Positions 1 to 7,994 of a stretch of DNA of 32,845 nt are shown in pieces. The stretch is from Actinomycetes bacterium (GTDB taxonomy: Bacteria; Actinomycetota; Actinomycetes; Propionibacteriales; Propionibacteriaceae), in NCBI GenBank assembly GCA_023392635.1, contig JAEVYS010000034.1, positions 1 through 32,845 on the forward strand, given 5' to 3'. Every line of letters starts with the position of its first letter. Position 1 is the first letter of the stretch. A program made the translations under genes and the position numbers. The notes under the pieces are model-generated. The model did not search any database, was not told where the DNA came from, and saw only the letters and a program-made list of their open reading frames with translations.

Positions 1-195
1 ATCCACACCAGGATCCAGCTCGGGACGGCAGCGCGTGCGGCTGCCGGCGCGCTGCGAGACCGCGGTGCCCAGACCACGGTCGGCCCGTCCTTCTGGGTCA
101 CCGGGATGGAGGGCCCGCTCGCTGACGGCGAACTGGGACGGGCGACCGCCTGGGGCCGCACGCTGGCCGCGCGCGACGAGACGCCGTCGGAGTGA
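1..195 (+). CDS. C-terminal end of a possible flavodoxin / NADPH-FMN reductase-type protein (5' truncated)
   Basis: Frame 1 is open from the window edge to TGA at 193-195 and gives 64 residues of the end of a protein. The segment has the shape of the last helix and strand of a flavodoxin fold: an Ala/Arg-rich helix, then a VGPSFWV strand, then GMEGPLADGEL and a final helix with ATAWGRTLA. Flavodoxin-type FMN proteins of actinobacteria often end in a similar Pro-Leu-x-x-Gly-Glu-Leu and Ala-x-x-Trp-Gly pattern. The FMN-binding N-terminus is outside the window, so the assignment rests on weak C-terminal resemblance. The next gene starts 93 bp downstream with its own ribosome-binding site. Confidence 0.4.
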   Translation: MHTRIQLGTAARAAAGALRDRGAQTTVGPSFWVTGMEGPLADGELGRATAWGRTLAARDETPSE

Positions 196-288
196 GCCGG
201 TCGGCGTATGCCGGCGCCCAGTTCGGGCGAACCGCCCGGGCCGTGCGGGGCGGGTCGTACCGTAAGAGGGAATCGCCGAGGAGGAGCT

Positions 289-1152
289 ATGCAGAACCGC
301 AGCATCGGACACCGCCAGGTGAGCGCCATCGGACTGGGCGGCATGCCCATGTCGATCGAGGGCCGGCCCGACCGGGAGCAGTCGCTCGCCACGATCCACG
401 CCGCGCTGGATGCCGGGGTCACGCTGATCGACACCGCCGACGCCTACTGCCTTGACGCCGGGGAGGTGGGCCACAACGAGCTGCTGATCGCTGAGGCGTT
501 GCGGACCTGGGGCTCCGACGCCGGCCAGGTGCTGGTCGCCACCAAGGGTGGCCACCTGCGTCCGGGCGGCGCGTGGACGGTCAACGGCGATCCCGCCTAC
601 CTCAAGCGGGCCGCCCGGGCGTCGGCGACGCGGCTCGGCGTCGAGGCGATCGGCCTGTACCAGTTCCACCGCCCCGACCCCGCTGTCCCGTACGCGGACT
701 CCATCGGTGCGCTGTCCGACCTGCTGGACGAGGGCGTGATCGAGCAGGCCGGCATCTCCAACGCCTCGATCGAGCAGATCGACATCGCCCGCGGCATCCT
801 CGGCGAGCGCCTGGTCTCCGTCCAGAACCGTTTCAGCCCGCAGTACACCGCCAGCACGGCCGAGCTCGAGCACTGCGCCGACCTCGGGCTTGCGTTCCTG
901 CCCTGGAGCCCGCTCGGCGGTATCGGGAGGGCCTCCCAGGTGGGCGCGACCCAGAGCGTGATGTCCGAGATCGCCCGGGCGCGCGGGGTGACCCCGTACC
1001 AGGTCGTGCTCGCGTGGGAACTGTCCCTCGCGCCGGTCGTGATCCCGATTCCCGGGGCGTCGCGACCGACCTCGATCACCGACTCCGCGCGGGCCGCAGG
1101 GCTCGAGCTCGACGAGGCCGAGCTGGTGCGGATCGGCAACTACCTGGTCTGA
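289..1152 (+). CDS. Aldo/keto reductase
   Basis: A 287-residue NAD(P)H-dependent oxidoreductase with a TIM-barrel fold, predicted cytoplasmic, acting on an unknown carbonyl substrate. The family tetrad is visible: Asp48 and Tyr53 (LIDTADAY), Lys86 (VATKGG) and His127 (YQFHRPD). The GISNA strand and the C-terminal IPIPGASRP cofactor-binding stretch are also present. I chose ATG 289 because GAGGAG lies at 281-286 and the protein then begins directly with the first barrel strand. An upstream ATG at 208 would add 27 residues of Arg/Gly-rich sequence that does not look like protein. Length is at the short end of the family, as in one-domain bacterial AKRs related to pyridoxal reductase or YajO. 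It stands alone, with 108 bp before the next gene. Confidence 0.9.
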   Translation: MQNRSIGHRQVSAIGLGGMPMSIEGRPDREQSLATIHAALDAGVTLIDTADAYCLDAGEVGHNELLIAEALRTWGSDAGQVLVATKGGHLRPGGAWTVNGDPAYLKRAARASATRLGVEAIGLYQFHRPDPAVPYADSIGALSDLLDEGVIEQAGISNASIEQIDIARGILGERLVSVQNRFSPQYTASTAELEHCADLGLAFLPWSPLGGIGRASQVGATQSVMSEIARARGVTPYQVVLAWELSLAPVVIPIPGASRPTSITDSARAAGLELDEAELVRIGNYLV

Positions 1153-1173
1153 GCACCGACGCGCTCCTCCCGC

Positions 1174-1191
1174 GTCCCCCGTTCGGGGGAC
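1174..1191. promoter_or_regulatory. Operator-like palindrome, site 1
   Basis: GTCCCCCGTTCGGGGGAC has perfect 7-bp arms around GTTC and is the most symmetric of ten related sites in the window. Its centre lies about 49 bp upstream of the start predicted from the -10 box at 1220-1225, a typical activator position. The family consensus is GTCMCCCNTTCGGGNGAC. Confidence 0.6.
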
Positions 1192-1219
1192 ACGCCCTGC
1201 CCGGGCCGGGCGTGGACGG

Positions 1220-1225
1220 TATATT
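1220..1225 (+). promoter_or_regulatory. Candidate -10 box of the secreted peptidase gene
   Basis: TATATT stands out in very G+C-rich DNA, 35 bp before the ATG. No good -35 hexamer lies 16-18 bp upstream, where the sequence is only G and C. That would fit a promoter needing an activator, and palindrome site 1 lies just upstream. Confidence 0.45.
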
Positions 1226-1260
1226 GGCGGGGCCCGGGTTCTGAAAAACAGAGGGAAATC

Positions 1261-3081
1261 ATGGCCGTCCTCCCGTCCCCCCGAACGTGGGGGATCATGA
1301 TGCTCGCGGCGAGCGTGGTGCTGCCGCTCGCCGTCGCCACGGCGACGCCGGCACAGGCGGCGGACCGGACCAGCACCACCGAGGCCAGGCGCGTCGACCG
1401 GGTCAAGACCCCGAAGATCGCCTGGGTGGAGGACATGGCCAACGGCGGCTACACCGGCTCGGTCAAGGTGCCGCTGGACTACGACAGCCCCACCGGCTCC
1501 CTGGTGAGGATCGCGCTGTTCAAGGTGCCGGCCGCCGACCCGAGCCAGAAGATCGGCACCTTGTTCCTCAACCCCGGCGGTCCCGGTGGGTCGGGCGTCG
1601 ACATGGCCCAGAACGCCACCAGCTTCCTGTCCCAGTCCGTGCTCGACAAGTTCGACATCGTCGGTTTCGACCCTCGCGGCACCAATCGCTCGACGATGGT
1701 GACCTGCTTCTCCAGCAGCGCCAAGCAGGCTGCCGCCCTCTCCGGCCTGGGCAACTCGTTCCCCACGCCGGCCGACCAGCCCGCCTTCATCTCGGCCTCG
1801 GCACGTCTGGCCGCCGCCTGCTCGGTGTACGGCGCCAAGCTGGCCTCGGCGATGTCGACGGCCCAGGTCGCCCGCGACCTGGACGTGCTGCGCCGCGCCG
1901 TCGGGGACAAGAAGTTGAATTACCTCGGGTTCTCCTACGGCTCCTACCTCGGGGAGGTCTACGCCAACCTCTTCCCCGACCGCTTCCGGGCACTCGCGAT
2001 CGACGGGGTGGTCGACCCCATCGCCTGGGCCGGCACGAAGCTCACCAACTCGGTCCCGGCGACGATCCGGGGCAAGTCGGGAGAGGCCAGCTGGTCGGCC
2101 CTCGTCGCCGGCCTCCAGGCGTGCGCGGACGCTCCGGACGGCTACTGCCCTCTGGAGAACCCTCAGGCGGACTTCGACGCGGTCGCGGCCAGCCTGAAGA
2201 CCGCGTCGATCCGGATCGGCGAGGGGCCCTCGGCGGACGACTACAGCTACACCGACTTCATCTCCGACATGCACACGCTGCTCTACTACCCCGAGGGCAT
2301 GGAGTACGTCGTCCAGGTGGTGGCGGCCCTGAAGCAGATGATCGACGCCGGCTCCGCCTCGACCCTGGGCATGCAGGCCTCCGATCGGGCAGCGAGCCTG
2401 GTGCGGGCGTTCCACCGCCAGCTGGCCACGCTGGACACGGGCTACAACAACTCGCTCGAGGCGTTCTCCGGCGTGCTCTGCACCGACGCGTACGAGCCGT
2501 CCAGCGCCAATTCGTGGATCCTGGCGACCACCCGGTCGAACACCCGGGCGCCACACTTCGGCCAACTGTGGGGCTGGTCGGACGTGCAGTGCGCCACCAG
2601 CTCCTGGAAGGCGAAGGACGAGGACGCCTACCACGGCACGTACAGCCGGAACACCGCTGCGACCGTGCTGATCGTCGGCAACTACCACGACCCTGCCACG
2701 AATTACGCGGGGGCGGTGGAGGCCTCGGTGCTGATGCCGAACAGCGTCCTGCTGCGCAGCGACTCGTGGGGCCACACCGCCTACGGCACCTCCGACTGCG
2801 TGACCGACCGGATGGACGCCTACCTGATCACCGGCAAGGTGCCCGAGGGCACCGCCGAGACGGTCTGCACCGGCGACGTCCAGCCGTTCAGCACCTCGCC
2901 GGATTCGGGCGAAATGACCGGCGGAGGTTCGGACACCAACCGGTCGACGGTGTCGTCCGCGTCCACGGCGGGCACGCGGACGGCGTCGACGAGCGAGGAC
3001 GACGCGAGCACCGGCACCTCCGTCCCGACCCGCGACGGGCTGCCCCCGGTCACGATGCCCCTCCCCCGTTCGCGGGGCTGA
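1261..3081 (+). CDS. Secreted alpha/beta hydrolase, tripeptidyl aminopeptidase type (TAP-like C-terminus)
   Basis: A 606-residue exported serine peptidase of the family that removes N-terminal tripeptides in Streptomyces and relatives. ATG 1261 follows AGAGGGA. A hydrophobic stretch at about residues 11-28 and the TPAQAA cleavage region form a Sec signal peptide. The oxyanion-hole loop NPGGPGGSG is near residue 105. The nucleophile is Ser225 in GFSYGS. Asp477 (NYHDPAT) and His505 (SWGHTAYG) lie in the C-terminal TAP-like domain and complete the triad. After about residue 545 the protein becomes a Ser/Thr-rich tail of about 60 residues, possibly a wall-spanning stalk; no sortase motif is visible. 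Family members cleave peptides, but the substrate here is unknown. The gene has its own promoter region with an operator-like palindrome and converges with a GNAT gene 6 bp away. Confidence 0.9.
   Translation: MAVLPSPRTWGIMMLAASVVLPLAVATATPAQAADRTSTTEARRVDRVKTPKIAWVEDMANGGYTGSVKVPLDYDSPTGSLVRIALFKVPAADPSQKIGTLFLNPGGPGGSGVDMAQNATSFLSQSVLDKFDIVGFDPRGTNRSTMVTCFSSSAKQAAALSGLGNSFPTPADQPAFISASARLAAACSVYGAKLASAMSTAQVARDLDVLRRAVGDKKLNYLGFSYGSYLGEVYANLFPDRFRALAIDGVVDPIAWAGTKLTNSVPATIRGKSGEASWSALVAGLQACADAPDGYCPLENPQADFDAVAASLKTASIRIGEGPSADDYSYTDFISDMHTLLYYPEGMEYVVQVVAALKQMIDAGSASTLGMQASDRAASLVRAFHRQLATLDTGYNNSLEAFSGVLCTDAYEPSSANSWILATTRSNTRAPHFGQLWGWSDVQCATSSWKAKDEDAYHGTYSRNTAATVLIVGNYHDPATNYAGAVEASVLMPNSVLLRSDSWGHTAYGTSDCVTDRMDAYLITGKVPEGTAETVCTGDVQPFSTSPDSGEMTGGGSDTNRSTVSSASTAGTRTASTSEDDASTGTSVPTRDGLPPVTMPLPRSRG
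3064..3077. terminator. Small GC hairpin at the end of the peptidase gene
   Basis: CCCCG-TTCG-CGGGG forms a 5-bp stem with a stable TTCG loop, ending just before the stop codon of the peptidase gene and facing the convergent GNAT gene. No T-run follows, so its role as a shared terminator is inferred. Confidence 0.3.
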
Positions 3082-3087
3082 CGCCGG

Positions 3088-3555
3088 TCAGGTCGCCGGG
3101 AGCGCCTTGCGGAGGTAGACCAGGGTGACCTTGTCGTCGACCGCCCTTCGCCGCTCCTCGCGGTAGCCGGCAGCGGCGTAGAGCCGGAGGTTGCCCAGGC
3201 TCCGGTGCCCGGTGAACAGGCGGGCCTCGTCCGCGTCCGCCGTCGTCTCGGCCAGTGCCAGCAGAGCCGTGCCGATGCCGCGTCCCTGCGCGGCCGGCTC
3301 GACCGCCAGCCGTGCGATGTGCAGCGTCCTGCCCTCGACGTGGGTCCTCACCGAGCCCACCACCCGCCCGTCCTTCACGGCGACGAAGCCGGCCCCGCTC
3401 GCGAGGTCCGCCCGTACTGCTTCGGCCTGCTCGAGCAGCGGCGGCAGGGCCGGGTCGTCGTACAGCCGTGCCTCAATGGTGAATGCCGCGAGTTGCACCC
3501 GCAGCACGTCCGCCACGTCCTCGGGCGCCATTCGGCGCAGCACCACACCGTCCAT
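3088..3555 (-). CDS. GNAT family N-acetyltransferase
   Basis: A 155-residue single-domain GNAT acetyltransferase that would transfer an acetyl group from acetyl-CoA to an unknown amine. The acetyl-CoA pyrophosphate loop is clear in AVEPAAQGRGIGTALL (motif Q-x-x-G-x-G/A). The protein starts with the usual first strand VVLRRMAPEDVADV, and ends with a NLRLYAAAGY helix typical of motif B. ATG 3553-3555 is preceded by GAGGAGGGG at the right distance. It is transcribed alone and converges with the secreted peptidase gene. The large gap upstream holds short TTGCC/GGCAA inverted repeats that could be its control region. Substrate cannot be told from sequence. Confidence 0.88.
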   Translation of the reverse strand: MDGVVLRRMAPEDVADVLRVQLAAFTIEARLYDDPALPPLLEQAEAVRADLASGAGFVAVKDGRVVGSVRTHVEGRTLHIARLAVEPAAQGRGIGTALLALAETTADADEARLFTGHRSLGNLRLYAAAGYREERRRAVDDKVTLVYLRKALPAT

Positions 3556-3741
3556 AACCCCTCCTCACGACGCATTTTGCCGCGCCGGCGACCACGGATG
3601 GGCAATTTTGCCACGGCAATTCAGAAGTGGGGGTTCGGCCGAAGCCCTATGGTGAATTGCACCAGGGGGAGGCAACTGCCGCTGGGTAGCCTCCGGATCC
3701 CGCACGACCCGGGGGGCGAGTGCAGGGAACGGATTCGGGCC

Positions 3742-3803
3742 CGCCTCTCGCTTGAGCGCTCGGCGCGTTTGACTGGCCTCAAGAGCCAGCGCTCAGCGAG
3801 GCG
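3742..3803 (+). promoter_or_regulatory. Long imperfect stem-loop upstream of the efflux gene
   Basis: The 5' arm 3742-3760 pairs with 3788-3803 over 16 base pairs with three bulged bases: CGCCT, CGCT and GAGCGCT pair with AGCGCTC, AGCG and AGGCG. The loop holds a second small stem (CTGGC at 3773 with GCCAG at 3785) that competes for two bases with the outer stem. This mutually exclusive pairing is what a leader RNA could use, but no function is shown. Confidence 0.4.
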
Positions 3804-3935
3804 CGTTCCGGCCATCTCCGAGACACGCCGGGGCTACCCGACAACGCAGCAGGCTTCGACCAGGTGGGCGATGAGGATCCGCGGTTGGGGGACCGTGGGC
3901 CTGGGGGACATCGCTCCGGACGAAGGGTGAGCCTC

Positions 3936-3964
3936 GGCCGGCCCGGAATATTCCCGGGCCGGCC
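3936..3964 (+). terminator. Strong hairpin in the leader of the efflux gene
   Basis: GGCCGGCCCGG (3936-3946) and CCGGGCCGGCC (3954-3964) form a perfect 11-bp stem with the A/T-rich loop AATATTC. TGGCTTTGTCC follows, with a weak T-rich stretch. It ends 72 bp before the start of the efflux gene, so a transcript from further upstream would have to read through it. It could be an attenuator, or a terminator for an unseen upstream transcript. Confidence 0.5.
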
Positions 3965-4036
3965 TGGCTTTGTCCAGACGTCCTGCCGGCGACGACGCCG
4001 TCCTCTCCGAGAAGTCCTGACCAGGAAGACGTGCTG

Positions 4037-5512
4037 ATGAGCGCCACGAAGGAAGACCTCCAGGCCCCACAGGTCCAGAAACTGCCGTCGTCGTCGGTAC
4101 AGGTGATGGCCGTTCTCCTCGTGGGTGCCTTCGTCGTGATCCTGAACGAGACCGCCCTCAACGTCGCGCTGTCGCGCATCATGTCCGACCTCGCCATCGA
4201 CGAGCGCACGGCCCAGTGGCTCACGACCGGCTTCATGCTGACCATGGCCGTGGTGATCCCCATCACCGGCTGGGTGATGGAGCGCTGGTCGACCCGGACG
4301 GTGTTCGCCCTGGCCATGTCGCTGTTCAGCCTCGGCACCGCCGTGGCGGCGCTCAGCTGGACGTTCCCCAGCCTGCTCACCGGACGGCTCGTCCAGGCCA
4401 GCGGCACCGCGATCATGATGCCCCTGTTGATGACCACCGTGATGGAACTGGTCCCCCCGGGCCGCCGGGGCCGGATCATGGGCACGATCAGCCTCGTGAT
4501 CTCGGCGGCGCCGGCGATCGGTCCCACGATGTCGGGCGTCATCCTCCAGTACCTGCCCTGGCGCTTCGTGTTCGCGCTCGTGCTGCCGATCGCGCTCGCC
4601 ATCCTGGCCCTCGGCCTGCGCAGGGTCCCGAACCTCAACGAGCCGGCACGGGTGAAGCTCGACGCCGTGAGCATCCCGCTGGCCGCGCTCGGCTTCGGAG
4701 GGCTGGTGTACGGACTCAGCCTGGTCGGCAGCGCCACCGCCGGCGCGCTGCTCGAGGTGTCCCTGGTCGTCGGCTCCATCTCGCTGGCGCTGTTCGTGTG
4801 GCGCCAGCTCGTCCTGCAGCGCACCGACTCCGCCCTGCTCGACCTGCGCACCTTCAGCCACCCGATCTTCACGGCAGCGCTTGGCGTGATGGCGATCGCC
4901 ATGGCGGTCCTGTTCGGGACGATCATCGCGCTGCCGCTGATCCTGCAGAAGGTCATGCACGCCGAGCCCCTTTCCGTCGGCCTGCTGCTCCTTCCCGGCG
5001 CCCTGCTCACCGGCCTCCTCGGGCCGGTGGTCGGGCGACTGTACGACCGGGTCGGGCCACGCTGGCTCATGGTCCCCGGTTCGCTGGCCGTGCTGGCGTC
5101 GTTCGCCCTGCTGTCCCAGCTGGCCGTGACCACACCGACCTGGCAGCTGCTCCTGGCGCACATCCTGATGAGCCTCGGCCTGGCGTTCATGTTCACCCCG
5201 CTGTTCACGATCTCGCTGGGCTCGCTCCCTCCGAACCTGTACGGGCACGGCTCGGCCATGGTCGGAACGGTCCAGCAGGTCGCGGGCGCTGCCGGCACCG
5301 CCCTCTTCGTCACCGTGATGGCGACGGTCGCCTCACGCCAGCCGCTGGGGGCCGGCACCGAGGATGCGCTGGCTGCCGGCGCCCGCACGGCGTTCACCAC
5401 GGTCGGGACGCTCTGGCTGCTCGGGGTGGCTGCGACGTTCTTCCTGCGCAAGCCGGAGGACAGCGCAGCGCCCTCCGCCGCCCCGCAGGACGGCGCGACG
5501 GGCCCGTCCTGA
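4037..5512 (+). CDS. MFS drug efflux transporter, DHA2 (EmrB/QacA) type
   Basis: A 491-residue inner-membrane proton-driven exporter. Many alternating hydrophobic segments cover the protein, consistent with 14 transmembrane helices. The first helix carries VILNETALNVALSRI, the DHA2 form of the family motif ending in N-x-A-L. WLTTGFMLTMAVVIPITG follows in helix 2, and GRLVQASGTAIMMPL and PAIGPTMSGVIL match conserved motifs of helices 4 and 5. ATG 4037 has AGGAAG 8 bp upstream; GTG 4031 in the same frame is too close to it. Family members export dyes, biocides or antibiotics; the substrate here is unknown. A Nudix hydrolase gene follows after 16 bp and may be cotranscribed. The 480-bp upstream region with a terminator-like hairpin suggests inducible expression. 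Confidence 0.9.
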   Translation: MSATKEDLQAPQVQKLPSSSVQVMAVLLVGAFVVILNETALNVALSRIMSDLAIDERTAQWLTTGFMLTMAVVIPITGWVMERWSTRTVFALAMSLFSLGTAVAALSWTFPSLLTGRLVQASGTAIMMPLLMTTVMELVPPGRRGRIMGTISLVISAAPAIGPTMSGVILQYLPWRFVFALVLPIALAILALGLRRVPNLNEPARVKLDAVSIPLAALGFGGLVYGLSLVGSATAGALLEVSLVVGSISLALFVWRQLVLQRTDSALLDLRTFSHPIFTAALGVMAIAMAVLFGTIIALPLILQKVMHAEPLSVGLLLLPGALLTGLLGPVVGRLYDRVGPRWLMVPGSLAVLASFALLSQLAVTTPTWQLLLAHILMSLGLAFMFTPLFTISLGSLPPNLYGHGSAMVGTVQQVAGAAGTALFVTVMATVASRQPLGAGTEDALAAGARTAFTTVGTLWLLGVAATFFLRKPEDSAAPSAAPQDGATGPS

Positions 5513-5528
5513 TCGCTAGGCTCGGAGC

Positions 5529-6005
5529 GTGCCCACACCGGAGTTCATCCTCGCCCTGCGGGAGAAGGTCGGTACCACCTGCCTGTGGCTCTCCGGAGCC
5601 ACCGCCGTGGTGGTCCGGGACGGTACCCAGGGCAGGGAGGTGCTTCTCGTCCGTCGGGTCGACAACGGCGAGTGGACGCCGGTGGCAGGCATCGTCGATC
5701 CCGGCGAGCACCCTCACGTCACGGCGGTCCGGGAGGTGGCCGAGGAGGCGGGAGTGGTGGCCGAGGTCGAGCGCCTGGTGTGGCTCACCGTGAGTGACGT
5801 GATCACCTACGCCAACGGTGACCAGACCCAGTACATCGACCATGTGTTCCGCTGCCGCTGGGTCGGAGGCGACCCCTACCCGGCGGACGGGGAGGCGAGC
5901 GAGGCCGCGTTCTTCCCGGTCGACCGGATGCCGTCGATGTCCCCACGGCACACCGAGCAGGTGATGGTCGCCCTGGCCGACCGGCCCGAGGCCCGGCTCG
6001 GCTGA
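5529..6005 (+). CDS. Nudix hydrolase
   Basis: A 158-residue cytoplasmic pyrophosphohydrolase. The Nudix box at about residues 54-76 is complete: Gly, five residues, Glu, seven residues, then REVAEEAGV. The Glu residues of REVAEE bind the divalent metal. The sequence VLLVRRVDNGEWTPVAG is the usual strand before the box, and the DVITYANGDQTQYIDHVF strand lies across the active site. This pattern is seen in many actinobacterial Nudix proteins of unknown substrate. The start is GTG 5529; no strong Shine-Dalgarno is visible, in keeping with translational coupling to the efflux gene that ends 16 bp upstream. The N-terminal extension PEFILALREKVG is typical of this subgroup. It ends 47 bp before the antiporter remnant. 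Confidence 0.88.
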   Translation: MPTPEFILALREKVGTTCLWLSGATAVVVRDGTQGREVLLVRRVDNGEWTPVAGIVDPGEHPHVTAVREVAEEAGVVAEVERLVWLTVSDVITYANGDQTQYIDHVFRCRWVGGDPYPADGEASEAAFFPVDRMPSMSPRHTEQVMVALADRPEARLG

Positions 6006-6052
6006 GCCGGGTACGTCCGGCAGGGCCACGGACGACGGCAGGAGGATCACGC

Positions 6053-6909
6053 ATGACGCTCGAACTGGTGGCGATCGTCGGGGTGGTCGCCGTCGTGGCA
6101 GTGACCGCACTGGCCCCCCGCCTCGGGGTGGCCGCCCCGCTGCTGCTGGTGACCATGGGCCTGGCGACGAGCCTCCTGCCGTTCGTCGACCGCGTGACGG
6201 TGCCGCCCGAGTGGATCCTCGGCGGCGTGCTGCCACCGCTGCTGTACTCCGCCGCGGTGAACACGCCCACGATGGAGTTCCGCCGTGACTTCCGCCTGAT
6301 CTCCCTGTTCTCCGTCGTCCTCGTGGCGGTGTCGGCCGTCACGATCGGCCTCCTCGCCACATGGCTGGTACCCGGCCTACCCCTGGGCATCGGGATCGCC
6401 CTGGGCGCGATCGTCAGCCCGACCGACGCGGTGGCGACGAGCATCGTGCGGCAGGCGGGCGTCGCGCCCCGGCTCGTCACAGTGCTCGACGGGGAGAGCA
6501 TGCTCAACGACGCGTCCGCCCTGGTGCTGCTGCGCTCGGCGGTCGCAGCCGTAGGGGTCAGCGTCTCGTTGTGGGAGGTCGCGCTCAGCTTCGTCTGGGC
6601 AGTGGCCGCTGCGGTCGGCATCGGCTACGTGGTCGGGCGCGTGAACCTGGCCGTGCGGTCGCGGATCGGCCAGGTGACCAGGCGCGGCTCGAGCGTGTGC
6701 CAGCCGCGGACGACGACTTCCGTCCCGGCACGCCGGCGACCAGGGAGCGAATGGCGACCTTCCGGCAACTGCGGCTCGACCTGATCGCCGTCCAGCGGGA
6801 CGAGCTGCTCGCGCTGCGCGACCTGGGCACCTACCCGTCCGCCCTGCTGGACGCGGCGCTGACCCAGCTGGACGCCGAGCAGCTCGGCATCGAGATGCAC
6901 CGCGCCTGA
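6053..6909 (+). pseudogene. Na+/H+ antiporter (CPA1/NhaP type), internally deleted and frame-shifted
   Basis: A cation/proton antiporter gene that has lost its middle. ATG 6053 follows a perfect AGGAGG. The first 200 or so codons read as a normal CPA1 N-terminus: hydrophobic helices, PPLLYSAAVNTP, GAIVSPTDAVATSIV and VLDGESMLNDASALVL, the last two being conserved functional motifs. At about 6670-6700 (VRSRIGQ) the antiporter similarity stops. The frame-2 reading continues with unrelated Arg/Ser-rich residues to TGA at 6782-6784. The usual C-terminus of the family appears in frame 1 instead and runs to TGA at 6907-6909 (FRQLRLDLIAVQRDELLALRDLG, ending ALTQLDAEQLGIE). Intact relatives are about 520 residues, so roughly 250 residues with the later transmembrane helices are missing. 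One deletion explains both the loss and the frame change. A truncated protein would be unlikely to transport. Confidence 0.8.
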
Positions 6910-6975
6910 GCCGCGACCGTTAGCATCGGTGGACCGGCCCGGAGGGGCGGTCATTGGAGCCCGAGGAGAATGCCG

Positions 6976-7953
6976 ATGCTGCCGTTCGCCGAATTGCACC
7001 TGCACCTGGAGGGCACACTCGAGCCGGGAATGGCCTTCGAGTTGGCCGAGCGGAACCGCGTGGCGCTGCCCTGGCGCGACGAGGACGACCTGCGCGAACG
7101 CTTCTCCTACACCTGCCTCCAGGACTTCCTCGACCTGTACTACGTGAACCTCGCCGTCCTGCGCACCGAGGCGGACTTCGCCGAGCTCACCGACGCCTAC
7201 CTGTCCAGCGCGGCACGGTCGGGCGTGGTGCGCGCCGAGGTGTTCTGCGACCTGCAGGCGCACATCGCCCGGGGAGTGCCGGCGCCGGTGGTCCTCGCCG
7301 GGGTGTCGGACGCGCTGTCGCGCTCCCAGGCTGATCACGGGGTGAGCTCGGGGCTGATCCTCAGCTTCCTGCGCCATCTCAGCGCCGAGGACGCCGAAGC
7401 CGCCTACCAGAGCGCACTGGCCAGCGGGGTGGAGCTGCTCGGCGTGGGCCTGTGCTCCTCGGAGGTGGGCTTCCCGGCCGCGCCGTTCGCCCGCCTGTAC
7501 GACCGCGCTCGGGCGGACGGCCTGCACACGGTGGCGCACGCCGGCGAGGAGGGCGGCCCTGAGTACGTGTGGGAGGTGCTGCGGGAGCTGCGTGCCGAGC
7601 GTGTCGACCACGGGATCAACGCGATGGCCGACCCCCGGCTCGTGGAGCACCTCGCCGAGCGCCGGATCCCGCTCACGGTGTGCCCGGTGTCGAACGTGCG
7701 CCTGCGAGCCGTCCCCAGCCTGCCCGCGCACCCGCTGCCCTCCATGCTGGACGCGGGCCTGGCGGTGTGCCTGAACTCCGACGATCCCGCGTACTTCGGC
7801 GGCTACCTCGACAGCGTCCTGTCCGCCGTCGCCGACCAGCTCGCTCTGGCGCCGGAGCAGTTCGAGACCCTGTCGCGCAACAGCATCGAGGCGTCGTTCC
7901 TGCCCGAAGGGGAGAAGCGGCGGCTCCTCGCCCGCGACCGGGCGAGCGTGTGA
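6976..7953 (+). CDS. Adenosine deaminase-family protein, adenine deaminase (ADE) subgroup
   Basis: A 325-residue zinc-dependent cytoplasmic deaminase. Zinc ligands are His8 and His10 (ELHLHLEGT), His188 (VAHAGEEGG) and Asp269 (NSDDPAYF). Glu191 and His212 (RVDHGI) are the catalytic acid/base residues. Several stretches resemble the adenine deaminase subgroup more than true adenosine deaminases: TCLQDFLDLYYVNLAVLRTEADF, VGLCSSEVGFP, PLTVCPVSNVRL and GLAVCLNSDDPAYFGGYL. The likely reaction is therefore adenine to hypoxanthine in purine salvage, although adenosine is possible. ATG 6976 is preferred over ATG 6970 because GAGGAG at 6963-6968 is 7 bp from 6976 and only 1 bp from 6970. It converges with the TPR-like gene, 41 bp away. 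Confidence 0.88.
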   Translation: MLPFAELHLHLEGTLEPGMAFELAERNRVALPWRDEDDLRERFSYTCLQDFLDLYYVNLAVLRTEADFAELTDAYLSSAARSGVVRAEVFCDLQAHIARGVPAPVVLAGVSDALSRSQADHGVSSGLILSFLRHLSAEDAEAAYQSALASGVELLGVGLCSSEVGFPAAPFARLYDRARADGLHTVAHAGEEGGPEYVWEVLRELRAERVDHGINAMADPRLVEHLAERRIPLTVCPVSNVRLRAVPSLPAHPLPSMLDAGLAVCLNSDDPAYFGGYLDSVLSAVADQLALAPEQFETLSRNSIEASFLPEGEKRRLLARDRASV

Positions 7954-7994
7954 CTCCCGCAGCGTCCCTCGACGGCTGACGCCAGTGTCCCCGG

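Larger units (their letters stand above)
3556..4036. other. 480-bp intergenic region with several inverted repeats
   Basis: No convincing protein gene lies here. Between 3602 and 3622, GGCAA and TTGCC arms alternate (GGCAA-TT-TTGCC-AC-GGCAA), probably belonging to the divergent GNAT promoter. TCGGCCGAAGCCC at 3636-3648 recurs at 10705-10717. Two larger hairpins (3742-3803 and 3936-3964) lie ahead of the efflux gene and are listed separately. Most other gene gaps in the left half are under 120 bp, so the length itself suggests regulation. Confidence 0.6.

Noticed and set aside
1275..1296. An eleventh palindrome inside codons 5-12 of the secreted peptidase gene
   Set aside because: GTTCGGGGGGAC on the minus strand resembles a half-site, but the other half has GATC, not GTC, and the spacing is wrong. 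It may be chance in a Pro/Gly codon run.
3651..3930. A possible 93-codon gene before the hairpin at 3936
   Set aside because: The product is Arg-rich and featureless, no ribosome-binding site is seen, and codon use does not match its neighbours. The hairpin directly after its stop codon is intriguing, but not enough.
6361..6909. A separate gene in frame 1 within the antiporter region
   Set aside because: Only its last 70 residues resemble protein, and those are the antiporter C-terminus; the earlier part is an out-of-frame shadow.
6053..6909. Programmed frameshift in the antiporter
   Set aside because: A frameshift alone would not explain about 250 missing residues, and no slippery run or pseudoknot is visible at the junction.
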